Shown here piece after piece: positions 43,177 through 51,563 of a DNA stretch of 64,000 bases. This stretch comes from Murimonas intestini (GTDB lineage: Bacteria > Bacillota > Clostridia > Lachnospirales > Lachnospiraceae). Under the pieces are notes generated by a model that saw nothing but the letters and a program-made list of their open reading frames with translations, had not been told where the DNA came from and did not search any database. The stretch is taken from NCBI GenBank assembly GCA_003148945.1, contig QGGY01000008.1, positions 1-64,000 on the forward strand. Reading direction: 5' to 3'. The position numbers were made by a program, and so were the translations under genes. Numbering within the stretch: position 1 is the stretch's first letter; every line of letters starts with the position of its first letter.

Positions 43177-44034
43177 CTAGTCCACCTCCCCTTTCATCAG
43201 GAACTTCTGAAGAGGAAATGCTATAAATGCTATCAAGATAAACATGATGACATTTCCCGCTGTTGATAAACCATAAAACCCCTCGGCATACTGCTTATAG
43301 ATGACAGATGCCAGCACATCTGTGGCAAAACCGGGGCCGCCTCCTGTCATTGACCAGATCAGGTCAAAAGAGCGCATGCCTCCTATAAAAGCAAGAAGTA
43401 TGACAGAATTCATTGCCGGCCTGCACAGCGGCAGAGTGATGTTTTTTAACTTCTGCCATCCGTCCGCCCCATCAATGGAAGCTGCCTCATAGTATGTCTT
43501 GTCTATAGCCTGCATTCCCGCAATAAATATCACCGTTGCAACACCCACTCCCTTCCACGCTTCAACTGAGAGCACAGAGAACAGGGCTGTGCGGGCGTTT
43601 CCCAGCCAGTCAGCGCCCCGCAGCCCCACAGCGCCCAGGGCTGAATTGATCAGCCCCTTTGTGGGGTGCATGAGTGCTTTGAAGGTGATGCCCACAGCGA
43701 TGGTGCTCACCAGATTGGGAAAAAATATGACAGAGCGCAGAATATTCTTTGTCCTGATATTGCTTGTCAGAAATACCGCAATCAGAAAACCTGCTGTAAC
43801 TTTCAGGGAACATCCGATGACCGCATAAAGCAGCGTATTCCTGATGCCGATATTCAGTGAGCCCTCTGAAAAAAACATCTTAAAATTTTCCAGTCCCACA
43901 AAAGTGAAATTTTTCAGATCCCAGACAGTCAGGCTGAAAAACAGTGAAGTCACCATGGGAAGGATAAAAAGTCCTGTAAAGATCACAAGTGTGGGTACCA
44001 GGAACCAGGCAGAATATATTTTCTTTTTATTCAT
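43177..44034 (-). CDS. Carbohydrate ABC transporter permease (MalF/MsmF type)
   Basis: A 285-residue CUT1 permease, six predicted helices, EAA loop 'YYEAASIDGADGWQKLKNIT'. Pairs with 42346-43176. The ATPase is again absent from the operon. Confidence 0.93.
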   Translation of the reverse strand: MNKKKIYSAWFLVPTLVIFTGLFILPMVTSLFFSLTVWDLKNFTFVGLENFKMFFSEGSLNIGIRNTLLYAVIGCSLKVTAGFLIAVFLTSNIRTKNILRSVIFFPNLVSTIAVGITFKALMHPTKGLINSALGAVGLRGADWLGNARTALFSVLSVEAWKGVGVATVIFIAGMQAIDKTYYEAASIDGADGWQKLKNITLPLCRPAMNSVILLAFIGGMRSFDLIWSMTGGGPGFATDVLASVIYKQYAEGFYGLSTAGNVIMFILIAFIAFPLQKFLMKGEVD

Positions 44035-44049
44035 CTGCTCACTTCCCTC

Positions 44050-45375
44050 TTACTCCCAGTCTATTCCAAGCTGCATCGCCTGCTTTCTGCAGTCGTCATC
44101 ATATTTTTGTGCCGCTGTCTTTCCGTCCGTCTGACCTGACACACATTCCTGACAGATGGCGCCGCAGTTGGCTCCTTTGACAGCGCACTGGAATTCCATG
44201 GCAGTCCCCACTTTTCCTTCTTCATAATATTTCTGCATATCTTTTACTGCACCGTATACATTGTCCGGAAGTTCCATTCCCTTTATGGCATACGGCCCTT
44301 CCGGCAGAATCGCCTCGCTGTACGCATGGATGGCTTCCTCCGATATGTAGAATTCCATGAACCGTTTGATGGTATCAATGTGCTCTGAATTCTTATTTCC
44401 GTACCATGCTCCCGGCATCCAGACAGTCAGCCCGTTGTCATTGGCATCATCTCCCGGGACAGCGAATGCCCCAATTTTATTTACTTCATCCCCATAGATC
44501 TCATAGATATTAGAAAGAGCCTGAGACAATATGATCCAGTGTGCTCCCTCACCGTTTACAAGCATATCACAGCCGTCATCGTAGGTGGTTGCCAGATAAT
44601 CCTCATTGTAGTATTCATTTGTCTCTGCCAGTTTTTCAAAGCTCCTGAGCGCCGCCGGAGTAGTTGCATATTTTGCTGAGCCGTTCTCAAAATCCTGTGC
44701 AAAATCCGGCTCCTGTGACAATACATTATAATTGTCCCCCAGATAAGGCACCTGGGCTGTCCACATTGTGCCAAAGGACCCGATCAGGGCCGTCTCTCCT
44801 GCATCCTTGAGTGTCCTGCAGTTAGCCATAAAATCTTCCCAGGTTTTTGGCACCTCCAGGTTATATTCCCTGTAGATATCCTTATTATAGAGCACCAGCC
44901 CCGCCGATGTGGCTGTCAGCGGTATCCCGTAAACTGCCCCGTCTACAGTTACGGCATCCTTAAATGTGTCATCCAGCTTCTTAGCCCATTCCTCTTCTGA
45001 GAGATCAATGAAATACTCAGAGGGGTTCAGCTCCTTTAACAGACAGCCGCTGTTAAACCCGCAGAGGTCTGCCATATCACCTGAAGCCAGTCTTGTCTTC
45101 ACAATATTTCTTCCGTCAGGCCCTCCAACTCTCGTCTCGATCTCTACTGTAATGCCCAGCTTTTCTTCTGCAAGATCACACACTGCCTGGATCCCTGCCA
45201 TAGAAGTATCCGTATCGATCAGCATTGTGATCGTATCCTCCTTATACTCCCATTCCTGCCCTGCTGTCCCTCCGTCAGATGCCTCAGCCAGGATCCCTGA
45301 TCCTGTCATTGCCGCTGTTCCTGTTAATGCCATCACTGCTGCCAGCGCAGCCGCCCCATTTTTCTTCCAGTTCAT
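44050..45375 (-). CDS. Extracellular sugar-binding protein of the sulfatase-linked importer
   Basis: A 441-residue solute-binding protein of the MalE/UgpB-like group. The signal sequence ('GAAALAAVMALTGTAAMTG', about 7-25) is followed by 'SGILAEASDGG' and again lacks the lipobox cysteine. The mature protein shows the family pattern 'GIPLTATSAGLVLYNKDIY', 'PKTWEDFMANC' and 'GAWYGNKNSEHIDTIKRFME'. It probably binds a sulfated oligosaccharide, judged only from the sulfatase upstream. Confidence 0.92.
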   Translation of the reverse strand: MNWKKNGAAALAAVMALTGTAAMTGSGILAEASDGGTAGQEWEYKEDTITMLIDTDTSMAGIQAVCDLAEEKLGITVEIETRVGGPDGRNIVKTRLASGDMADLCGFNSGCLLKELNPSEYFIDLSEEEWAKKLDDTFKDAVTVDGAVYGIPLTATSAGLVLYNKDIYREYNLEVPKTWEDFMANCRTLKDAGETALIGSFGTMWTAQVPYLGDNYNVLSQEPDFAQDFENGSAKYATTPAALRSFEKLAETNEYYNEDYLATTYDDGCDMLVNGEGAHWIILSQALSNIYEIYGDEVNKIGAFAVPGDDANDNGLTVWMPGAWYGNKNSEHIDTIKRFMEFYISEEAIHAYSEAILPEGPYAIKGMELPDNVYGAVKDMQKYYEEGKVGTAMEFQCAVKGANCGAICQECVSGQTDGKTAAQKYDDDCRKQAMQLGIDWE

Positions 45376-45468
45376 ACTAAAAACCCTCCTTTATTTGATG
45401 ATATGATAATAACATTTAAGGGCTTTTGTATACATGGATTATTAAGCCCGTCCGTATGTAATATCCAG

Positions 45469-45610
45469 GTTACTGTTCACACTTCACCATCCCGCGAGGT
45501 GTTTTCGTGCGTATTTGCACGAAAATCCCGAGGGCTGCAGCGCGAAACGGCGGTTTTTGCCGTTTCTGTGCATCGCGAAGCGTGTTACTGGTCACGGAGT
45601 GAACAGTAAC
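45469..45610. mobile_element. 142-bp MITE with 8-bp target duplication
   Basis: Ends GTTACTGTTCAC (45469-45480) and GTGAACAGTAAC (45599-45610) are perfect complements. ATATCCAG flanks both sides (45461-45468, 45611-45618), an 8-bp target duplication. The body folds into hairpins (TTTTCGTGC/GCACGAAAA and AAACGGC/GCCGTTT). It sits between the sulfatase and binding-protein genes inside one operon. Apparent short frames in it are not genes. Confidence 0.9.
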
Positions 45611-45633
45611 ATATCCAGTGTGCCTGATACATG

Positions 45634-47010
45634 TCAGTACATGGGTATGCACTGCAGCTTCTTCCGTCTGTCCTCTCTTAACGTAATATGAAGCTCCGCC
45701 GCTTTCTTTAATTTCTCTGCCTCTTCCCTGTATTTTTCCTCTGACATCTGGTCATGATCCTCACCCGGATTTACAGTCAGATCATAAAACTGCTCATTAT
45801 CTTTCCCGCAGGAATACCTCACATACTTGCCGCTCCTGCCAACCGCCGCAATTCCAAATTCACTCTCCACGATCACACATTCTCTTTCTTTCCTCTCTGA
45901 TGTCCCGTCACTCTCCCCTTCTGCTTCTCTTTTCAAAGATATTCCTTCCAGATGGTCCGGCTTTTCTATCCCCGCATAATCCATGACAGTACATATGAGA
46001 TCAAGCCCGTTCACTGTAAGGCTGCTGCTCACCTCATTCCCCGGGCCGCTGATTCCTTTTATGATCAGCGGTACCTTGCAGCATTCCTGATACAGCGCCG
46101 TCTTGTGTTCCATCTTATGTGCCGCGTCCATATCACCGTGGTCACTTGTGAATATAATTACTGTGTCCTCCCATTTTCCTGAGTCCTTCAGTGCACACAG
46201 CAGCCTTCCTATCTCCCCGTCAACTTTTTCTGTCAGCTTCCCGTATGCCCATCTGTGCAGCCGCCATCTCTCATCTGTATACTGTTCTCTGGCCAGCTTC
46301 TTAAAACGCCTCTGCTCCTGCATTATCCTTATGGCCTCCGGCTCGTCCGCTGCCGGTTCATAGTTTTTTGGGAGCGTGGGACAGATGGTCCTGTAAAATA
46401 CGTCAGGATGCATCCCCTCAGGAATCCTCATAGCCTCGTGTACTGTTTCTGTCTCTGTGATCAGCTCTTCCGCCAGCATCTGTTCCACCGGACCTGACTG
46501 CTTCGCAAAATCTGATATGGCCATGAGGCAGATATCGTGCGGGTTGATAAAAGAAGCCACCATGGCAAACGGTTCTTCTTTTTTGTAATCCCTTATATAT
46601 TTGGCGCATGTATCTGCCAGTTCTCCCCTCTCATCACTGCAGATATAATCAAATCCAAGATCCGCCGCGCGCATATGGGGCAGATGTTCCTTACCTCCAT
46701 AGACCGCTTCATATCCTGCCTCCTTTAGTTTCTTCCCAAGGCCGTCTGTGAGCAGCCGTTTTGGCAACCTCTCCACTTCCCTGCAGTAATCATTGCTTTT
46801 CAGGCCGATATCCCCGGGGTAATGGCCTGTGAATAGGCTGAATCTGGACGGAAGGCAGACAGGGTTCGTACAATAGCTTTCCGTAAATCTGACGCCCTCC
46901 TGCGCCAGATAATCCATATTAGGTGTCTTAATCCAGGTATTTCCCGCACAGCTCATCATCTTATCATTCTGCTGGTCTGTCATGATCCACAATATATTTG
47001 GCTTCTTCAT
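45634..47010 (-). CDS. Sulfatase (formylglycine-dependent, Cys type)
   Basis: A 458-residue type I sulfatase hydrolysing sulfate esters. Metal ligands begin at 'WIMTDQQND' (Asp12), and Cys52 in 'NPVCLPSRFSLFTGHYPG' fits the C-x-P-S-R formylglycine signature, so it needs maturation; the anaerobic maturase is encoded at 48862-49974. Further sites are 'FTSDHGDMDAAHKM'. No signal peptide is seen, so desulfation should occur in the cytoplasm after import. The start at 47010 follows AGAGGAAGAGG; the longer frame (47043) has no site. Substrate (host mucin glycan, glycosaminoglycan or algal sugar) is unknown. Confidence 0.92.
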   Translation of the reverse strand: MKKPNILWIMTDQQNDKMMSCAGNTWIKTPNMDYLAQEGVRFTESYCTNPVCLPSRFSLFTGHYPGDIGLKSNDYCREVERLPKRLLTDGLGKKLKEAGYEAVYGGKEHLPHMRAADLGFDYICSDERGELADTCAKYIRDYKKEEPFAMVASFINPHDICLMAISDFAKQSGPVEQMLAEELITETETVHEAMRIPEGMHPDVFYRTICPTLPKNYEPAADEPEAIRIMQEQRRFKKLAREQYTDERWRLHRWAYGKLTEKVDGEIGRLLCALKDSGKWEDTVIIFTSDHGDMDAAHKMEHKTALYQECCKVPLIIKGISGPGNEVSSSLTVNGLDLICTVMDYAGIEKPDHLEGISLKREAEGESDGTSERKERECVIVESEFGIAAVGRSGKYVRYSCGKDNEQFYDLTVNPGEDHDQMSEEKYREEAEKLKKAAELHITLREDRRKKLQCIPMY

Positions 47011-47064
47011 TATCCTCTTCCTCTCCTTGAACTGTGTCCGCACAGTTTTTTATTTTAAATATCA

Positions 47065-48564
47065 TTATTTATTCTCTTCCTTTACCGCTGCGTGATCTGC
47101 CATGTAATCGCTGGGCCTCATCCCTGTCACTGACCGGAATATCCTGCTGAAATAAAACTGGTCACTGAATCCTGTCATAGCAGCCACATCCCGAACAAAT
47201 ATGCCTTCCTGCTCCCCCATGATCCTCTTGGCAGCCTCCACTCTGACCATAGTCAGATAATTGGAGAATGATGTCTCTGCACAGCGCCGGAACGCTTTGC
47301 TTAAATATGTCTGGGATACCCCGAACTGCCTGCAGATATGCTGAAGAGTCAGAGGCTCCGCCAGATGTTCCTGCATATAGGCCGTGACCTCCCTGTAGAA
47401 GTTCTCCATATCCGCCTTTGCACCATGCCCCCGTATGCCCTCTTTCCCTGCTGACAGCAGCCCTTCCAGGCTCTGGATCAGGTCTTCCGAATCCAGCGCA
47501 TAGAAAAAAGCATCCTCTAAAACGAATTCATAATCCTCCCCCTCCAGATTCCTGTATCCTGTCTTCTGCATTATGTATACAATTTGCCGTACCATATTCT
47601 CCACCCACAGCTGGGAACGCCCTTCTTGTGTCCATTTTCGCAGACACTTCTTTACCTCTTTTATAAACAGCTCTGTCTGTCCATTTTCCAGATAGACACT
47701 CATCGCAAGAAATACGCCCTGTGATACGCTCTCTTTTTTCTCCTGCCCCATTTCTTCCAGAATAAGTCTCTGATCCTTTCCTATGGCTGATTTTTTATTA
47801 AGGGCCTTATACAGCTTCTTCGCTTTCTCCGGCAGATCCTCTATTTGGAACGCCTCCCCGGATATGATACACGTATGATACCCGGTCCCGTTCCAGTCTT
47901 TTTTCAGACATCTGTCAATCACTGCCGGAAAGCTTCTCTCTCTGGACAGTGATGCCGGACAGACATAGAGCGCCTCCATCTCATCCCTCCCATAGAACAT
48001 TATCTGCTCCGCTTCTTCAGAAAATACCTCAATGCCCGCGGCCTCTGTAAACCGCCGGGGCAGCCCGTTCTTCCTGATCAGTGCACTGTAATACCATTCA
48101 TCCTGAAAATAATGCCTAAGCTCTTCCCCTGGGCCTTCTTTCCCCTGACAGAGTCTTTTAATAAGTCCGTACCGTTTCCTGTAATAGATCTCATCCAGCC
48201 TTGCCTTAGCCTGCCCGAGCACTTCTTCCATCCTGGAAGGTATTACAGGTTTCAGGAGATAATCACAGACCCCTGACTGTATGGCCCCCTTCACATATTC
48301 AAATTCCTGATATCCGCTTATTACATAAGACAAAACAGCCGGATACTTGTTTTTTACCTCTCTTACCAGTCCGATCCCATCCATGACCGGCATCTTTACA
48401 TCTGTAAACAGCAGGTCCGGCTGCCCTTCCTTCATCTTCTCCAATGCATCCGCCCCATGCTCCGCGGTATCCAGAATACAAAAATCCTTCCCAATTTTGC
48501 GGATTATTTTGCACAGATGGTTTAAGGCCGCCGGCTCATCATCTACTGCCATTACTGTATACAT
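47065..48564 (-). CDS. AraC-type response regulator (YesN family)
   Basis: A 499-residue two-component regulator: receiver domain (1-120) with phospho-acceptor Asp in 'PDLLFTDVKMPVMDGIGL' and lysine in 'CDYLLKPVIPSRM', a middle domain, and an AraC/XylS DNA-binding domain at the end ('LTLQHICRQFGVSQTYLSKA', 'RDVAAMTGFSDQFYFSRIF'). The start at 48564 has GGGGGGAAGAGA upstream. First gene of the operon RR-sulfatase-importer-kinase; partner kinase is 40451-42238. Confidence 0.93.
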   Translation of the reverse strand: MYTVMAVDDEPAALNHLCKIIRKIGKDFCILDTAEHGADALEKMKEGQPDLLFTDVKMPVMDGIGLVREVKNKYPAVLSYVISGYQEFEYVKGAIQSGVCDYLLKPVIPSRMEEVLGQAKARLDEIYYRKRYGLIKRLCQGKEGPGEELRHYFQDEWYYSALIRKNGLPRRFTEAAGIEVFSEEAEQIMFYGRDEMEALYVCPASLSRERSFPAVIDRCLKKDWNGTGYHTCIISGEAFQIEDLPEKAKKLYKALNKKSAIGKDQRLILEEMGQEKKESVSQGVFLAMSVYLENGQTELFIKEVKKCLRKWTQEGRSQLWVENMVRQIVYIMQKTGYRNLEGEDYEFVLEDAFFYALDSEDLIQSLEGLLSAGKEGIRGHGAKADMENFYREVTAYMQEHLAEPLTLQHICRQFGVSQTYLSKAFRRCAETSFSNYLTMVRVEAAKRIMGEQEGIFVRDVAAMTGFSDQFYFSRIFRSVTGMRPSDYMADHAAVKEENK

Positions 48565-48701
48565 TCTCTTCCCCCCTTTCCCCGCACTCTGCAAAATCCT
48601 GACTGCATATAAAATGATTATATCTTTTAATTTCTTATTTGCATATAGAATATCCAGTTTTGGCATATGGAAAAATATGCTGCCAGATAAGGCAGGAATC
48701 C

Positions 48702-48726
48702 GTTACTGTTCACACGTCACCATCCC
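48702..48726. repeat. Truncated MITE left end
   Basis: GTTACTGTTCAC and the next dozen bases match the left end of the MITE at 45469 ('CACxTCACCATCCC'). The rest of the element is missing; the promoter-bearing repeat follows within 25 bases. Confidence 0.7.
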
Positions 48727-48746
48727 CAGCGTTTGACAAAACTCAA

Positions 48747-48793
48747 TTGACAAACCACTCCCAAACCTGTACGATATTAAGGACAAATGAAAG
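48747..48793 (+). promoter_or_regulatory. Promoter carried by a 47-bp repeat, copy 2, upstream of the maturase
   Basis: Plus strand: TTGACA (48747-48752), 17-base spacer, TACGAT (48770-48775), 87 bases upstream of the maturase ATG and the only good promoter seen there. The block equals 38578-38624 except for one base. The maturase therefore seems to be driven by a repeat-borne promoter that is divergent from the sulfatase operon. Confidence 0.75.
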
Positions 48794-48861
48794 TTCTTGT
48801 TCACACGCTGCAATTGGGCGTAATACTGATCTTAAATATATTTTCAGGGGGATTTTTGCAG

Positions 48862-49974
48862 ATGAGATATTTCTCTACACTGATAAAACCGGCATCTTCA
48901 CTGTGCAATATGAGATGCCGCTACTGCTTTTACTATGATGTTGTCTCTAACAGGGAAGTGGCTTCTTACGGCGTCATGGACAAAGAAACTGCCGTAAAGC
49001 TGATCGAGAGGGCGTTTGAATATACTCCTGCGCCGGGGCAGCTTACATTTGCTTTCCAGGGCGGGGAGCCAACGCTTGCAGGCCTTGACTACTACAGATT
49101 TTTTGTGGAGGAGGTACGCAGCCGTCAGCAGGATGGACACACTGTCGCTTATGCCATCCAGACAAACGGCCAGGTATTAGATGAAGAATGGTGCCGGTTC
49201 CTCAAGGAGAATCAATTTCTTGTGGGCCTTTCTCTGGACGGTCCCAGAGAGATCCATGACTTTCAGAGGCTGGACTCTTCATTGAAGGGAACCTTTGATA
49301 CTACGCACAGGGCTTTGAATCTGCTGAAGCGCCATAAAATTGAATACAATGTGCTAACAGTGCTCACAAAGCAGACGGCAAAGAAACCTCAGACATTATA
49401 CCGTTTTTTTGAAAAGGAAAAGATAGATTATGTGCAGGTCATCCCGTGCCTGAAGGCCCTGGAGGCACAGGATCAGCCTGATAAGCCGTTTGACCTCACA
49501 CCAAAGCTCTACTCCTCTTTTCTTAAGGATTTCTTTGCACTCTGGTATGAGGGCCTCAGGAAAGACCGTTACATCAGCGTCCGTCAGTTTGACAACCTGG
49601 TATGGATGATGAAAGGGCGGCCGGCTGAGCAGTGCGGCATGATGGGATTCTGTTCTCCCCAATTCGTGGTGGAGGCTGACGGAGGCGTATATCCCTGCGA
49701 CTTCTATGTACTGGATGAATATTACAGCGGCAATATCATGACCAGCTCCTTTGAAGAGATCAGGAAAGCGGCAGGCACCGAAAGATTTATAAAATATGAG
49801 GAGCCCCAGAATTCTCTATGCCCTTCCTGCCCCGTCAGAGGCCTGTGCGGGGGAGGGTGCAAGAGATACCGTTCATTCTATAAGGCAGAACCCGGGTACT
49901 GCCCTTACCAGGACTTTCTCTGTGACGCATATGACAGGCTGCGGGAGATTGCAGAGAATGTAACTCTGGAATAA
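48862..49974 (+). CDS. Anaerobic sulfatase-maturating radical SAM enzyme
   Basis: A 370-residue radical SAM/SPASM enzyme of the anSME family, which oxidises the active-site cysteine (or serine) of sulfatases to formylglycine without oxygen. The SAM cluster motif is Cys15-x3-Cys19-x2-Cys22 ('SLCNMRCRYCFYYD'). Substrate-site features 'FAFQGGEPTLAG' and 'LSLDGPREIHD' are typical, and the C-terminal auxiliary-cluster cysteines are in 'QCGMMGFCSPQFVV', 'GVYPCDFYV' and 'LCPSCPVRGLCGGGCKR'. The start at 48862 follows AGGGGG. It is divergent from, and presumably serves, the sulfatase gene. Confidence 0.93.
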   Translation: MRYFSTLIKPASSLCNMRCRYCFYYDVVSNREVASYGVMDKETAVKLIERAFEYTPAPGQLTFAFQGGEPTLAGLDYYRFFVEEVRSRQQDGHTVAYAIQTNGQVLDEEWCRFLKENQFLVGLSLDGPREIHDFQRLDSSLKGTFDTTHRALNLLKRHKIEYNVLTVLTKQTAKKPQTLYRFFEKEKIDYVQVIPCLKALEAQDQPDKPFDLTPKLYSSFLKDFFALWYEGLRKDRYISVRQFDNLVWMMKGRPAEQCGMMGFCSPQFVVEADGGVYPCDFYVLDEYYSGNIMTSSFEEIRKAAGTERFIKYEEPQNSLCPSCPVRGLCGGGCKRYRSFYKAEPGYCPYQDFLCDAYDRLREIAENVTLE

Positions 49975-50069
49975 TATCCTGCTGTCCTCCCCATAGAATG
50001 GCAGACCGGCCTTTACAGATTTTGTTTCATCAACGTGTCCCGTTTTAGGATAAGCCTGAAAAATTTAAA

Positions 50070-50101
50070 GCCAGGTGTGACTTTTACGAGTCGCACCTGG
50101 C
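50070..50101 (-). terminator. Terminator downstream of the 25-residue peptide gene
   Basis: A 13-bp stem (GCCAGGTGNGACT / AGTCNCACCTGGC, one wobble) with a 6-base loop. The minus-strand side has the better T-rich tail (TTTAAATTTTTC), but it may also terminate the maturase from the other side. Confidence 0.75.
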
Positions 50102-50136
50102 CCTGTTTGAGATTATCTATTTCCCGACTGCCCCTT
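50101..50136. repeat. 36-bp 3'-end repeat, copy 1
   Basis: This block recurs at 58975-59010 with 34 of 36 bases identical (core TCTATTTCCCGACTGCCCC). Both copies lie between a minus-strand stop codon and a strong hairpin. Confidence 0.8.
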
Positions 50137-50154
50137 GATTCTGTTATGTACTGC

Positions 50155-50232
50155 TTATTTCTTTTTCTTTATAACCACTACCACGACACCTACCGCTACA
50201 ATAACAAGCGCTACAACTACAACTTTTAACAT
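50155..50232 (-). CDS. 25-residue hydrophobic peptide with lysine tail
   Basis: A very short gene: start 'MLKVVVVALVIVAVG', further valines, then an 'IKKKK' end. One hydrophobic segment of about 19 residues followed by four lysines suggests a single-span membrane peptide. The ATG follows AAAGGGGGGG, and the gene has its own terminator (50070-50101), so it looks like a real transcription unit. It resembles the 28-residue peptide at 56378-56464, sharing K-VVVVA, a central glycine and a lysine end. Function unknown; toxin, membrane-protein modulator or modified peptide are all possible. Confidence 0.65.
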   Translation of the reverse strand: MLKVVVVALVIVAVGVVVVVIKKKK

Positions 50233-50387
50233 CTAATCCCCCCCTTTCTTTTCCCTCCAAATGTCAGGATGATTTATCCACATTTTCCTGTTTGATATAT
50301 CAGACTTCCTGTCTTTGATCTGATAGAAATTAGGATACCACAGGAATATTTGTTTTTTGATTGAATCTCGTTTCTGTAATATTAAAA

Positions 50388-50879
50388 TCAAACAAGATTG
50401 TCCACCCTTTGATAAGGCAAATGCCCTTCAATTAACTCGATAAAATCACCTGGCAGAAAAAGGCTGGATGTTTTCCTCATAGTGACTGCGCCCGACCGCT
50501 CCAGCAGTTCTGCAACAAACTGCGAACAAAAATAATGCCTTTTCCAATGCATGGGAATATGAAGTACACAACATAAAACACCCAATCTTGTATACCTGTA
50601 GGAATCCTTTTCAGCCAGAAAAAATCTGAGAATGTCCTGTATGTTTTTATAAGCTGCCTCTGTAATCTGAATCCTGTAACAGCAGCTGTGTTTCACACCA
50701 CGCTTCCTATGTTTCTCCAGTGTTTCGACAGCAAATCCCCGATAATTAAAGCTGTAATATTTCCCCGGCTCTTCCTCCAACGATATAGAAGCGTGAGTAT
50801 AGCTTCGACCGCACACATAGTAAACCAGACTGGATACACAGTCCGAATATTTTGTCAATAAAATATTTATTTCTTTCAT
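50388..50879 (-). CDS. Permuted NlpC/P60-like (papain-fold) protein
   Basis: A 163-residue protein with the order His then Cys of circularly permuted papain-like hydrolases (YiiX/LRAT-like): His in 'SYTHASISLEEE' and Cys in 'YFCSQFVAELLERSG'. Substrates for such proteins include lipids and peptidoglycan amides; there is no signal peptide, so a cytoplasmic or membrane-associated role is likely. The start at 50879 follows GGGGAC; GTG/ATG forms further out are weaker. The gene precedes the 25-residue peptide gene on the same strand, with 155 bases between. Confidence 0.65.
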   Translation of the reverse strand: MKEINILLTKYSDCVSSLVYYVCGRSYTHASISLEEEPGKYYSFNYRGFAVETLEKHRKRGVKHSCCYRIQITEAAYKNIQDILRFFLAEKDSYRYTRLGVLCCVLHIPMHWKRHYFCSQFVAELLERSGAVTMRKTSSLFLPGDFIELIEGHLPYQRVDNLV

Positions 50880-51010
50880 AGGCGTCCCCATTCTGTTTTT
50901 CTTTCAGTTTACACCCCTTTTGTTTTTCAATAATTTGAGTATGGTTTGCGAAATATTAAAAAAGAACCGCCTCCTACGACGATTCTTTTCCTTACTATCA
51001 ATTACATTTC

Positions 51011-51559
51011 CTATATCAGCAGGTCTTTCCCTTTTCTACACACCTCATAAAGTTCTTCCATTTTATCTTCAATCAAAGGCTGAATCTCTTCCGTTCTTTT
51101 TCTGACAAGCATCCGGTACACAAACCAGGATGCAATCCACCCGGCAAACCCTGGAATGGCAAGGAGGATACACAGCATAACAAGCGGAGGCTCCGCCGTC
51201 ACTGCAAATACGGCGCCTGCCATGCAGGTAGTGCCCACAATGCCAATCAGTATTGCTGCAATCGTTGCAAGGGTCGCTTTCGACTTTTCCAGCCTGTCAA
51301 TTTCCAGAATACAGCTGTCAAAATTTCTCTGCAGCCTGGTCAGTTCCACCTTATTGCAGATCATCCTGTTCCGCCGGAAATTAAGGGTCGTATAACCTCC
51401 TATATGCGCCCGCTCCTGAACCACCTCTGCATTTGGGTCCTCCTCCCATCCGAAACAGGGATAACTGTCCAGATACAAAGAAGCATGTTCCCTCAATATT
51501 TCCTTTGTTTTATATTCGTACCCCACATATTCGGATCCGACATTGCTGACTTCTGTCAT
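51011..51559 (-). CDS. Membrane protein of unknown function near a two-component system
   Basis: A 182-residue protein with an N-terminal soluble part ('YPCFGWEEDPNAEVV'), a coiled segment rich in arginine and aspartate, two adjacent membrane helices ('TLATIAAILIGIVGTTCMAG', 'PLVMLCILLAIPGFAGWIAS') and a charged C-terminal helix. I do not recognise a family function. It starts only 4 bases downstream of the histidine kinase stop, so it is very likely co-transcribed and may be an output or accessory of that system. Confidence 0.75.
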   Translation of the reverse strand: MTEVSNVGSEYVGYEYKTKEILREHASLYLDSYPCFGWEEDPNAEVVQERAHIGGYTTLNFRRNRMICNKVELTRLQRNFDSCILEIDRLEKSKATLATIAAILIGIVGTTCMAGAVFAVTAEPPLVMLCILLAIPGFAGWIASWFVYRMLVRKRTEEIQPLIEDKMEELYEVCRKGKDLLI

Positions 51560-51563
51560 AAAA

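Noticed and set aside
45470-45652. 60-codon minus-strand frame between sulfatase and binding protein
   Set aside because: It is the body of a MITE; no ribosome site and no conservation expected.
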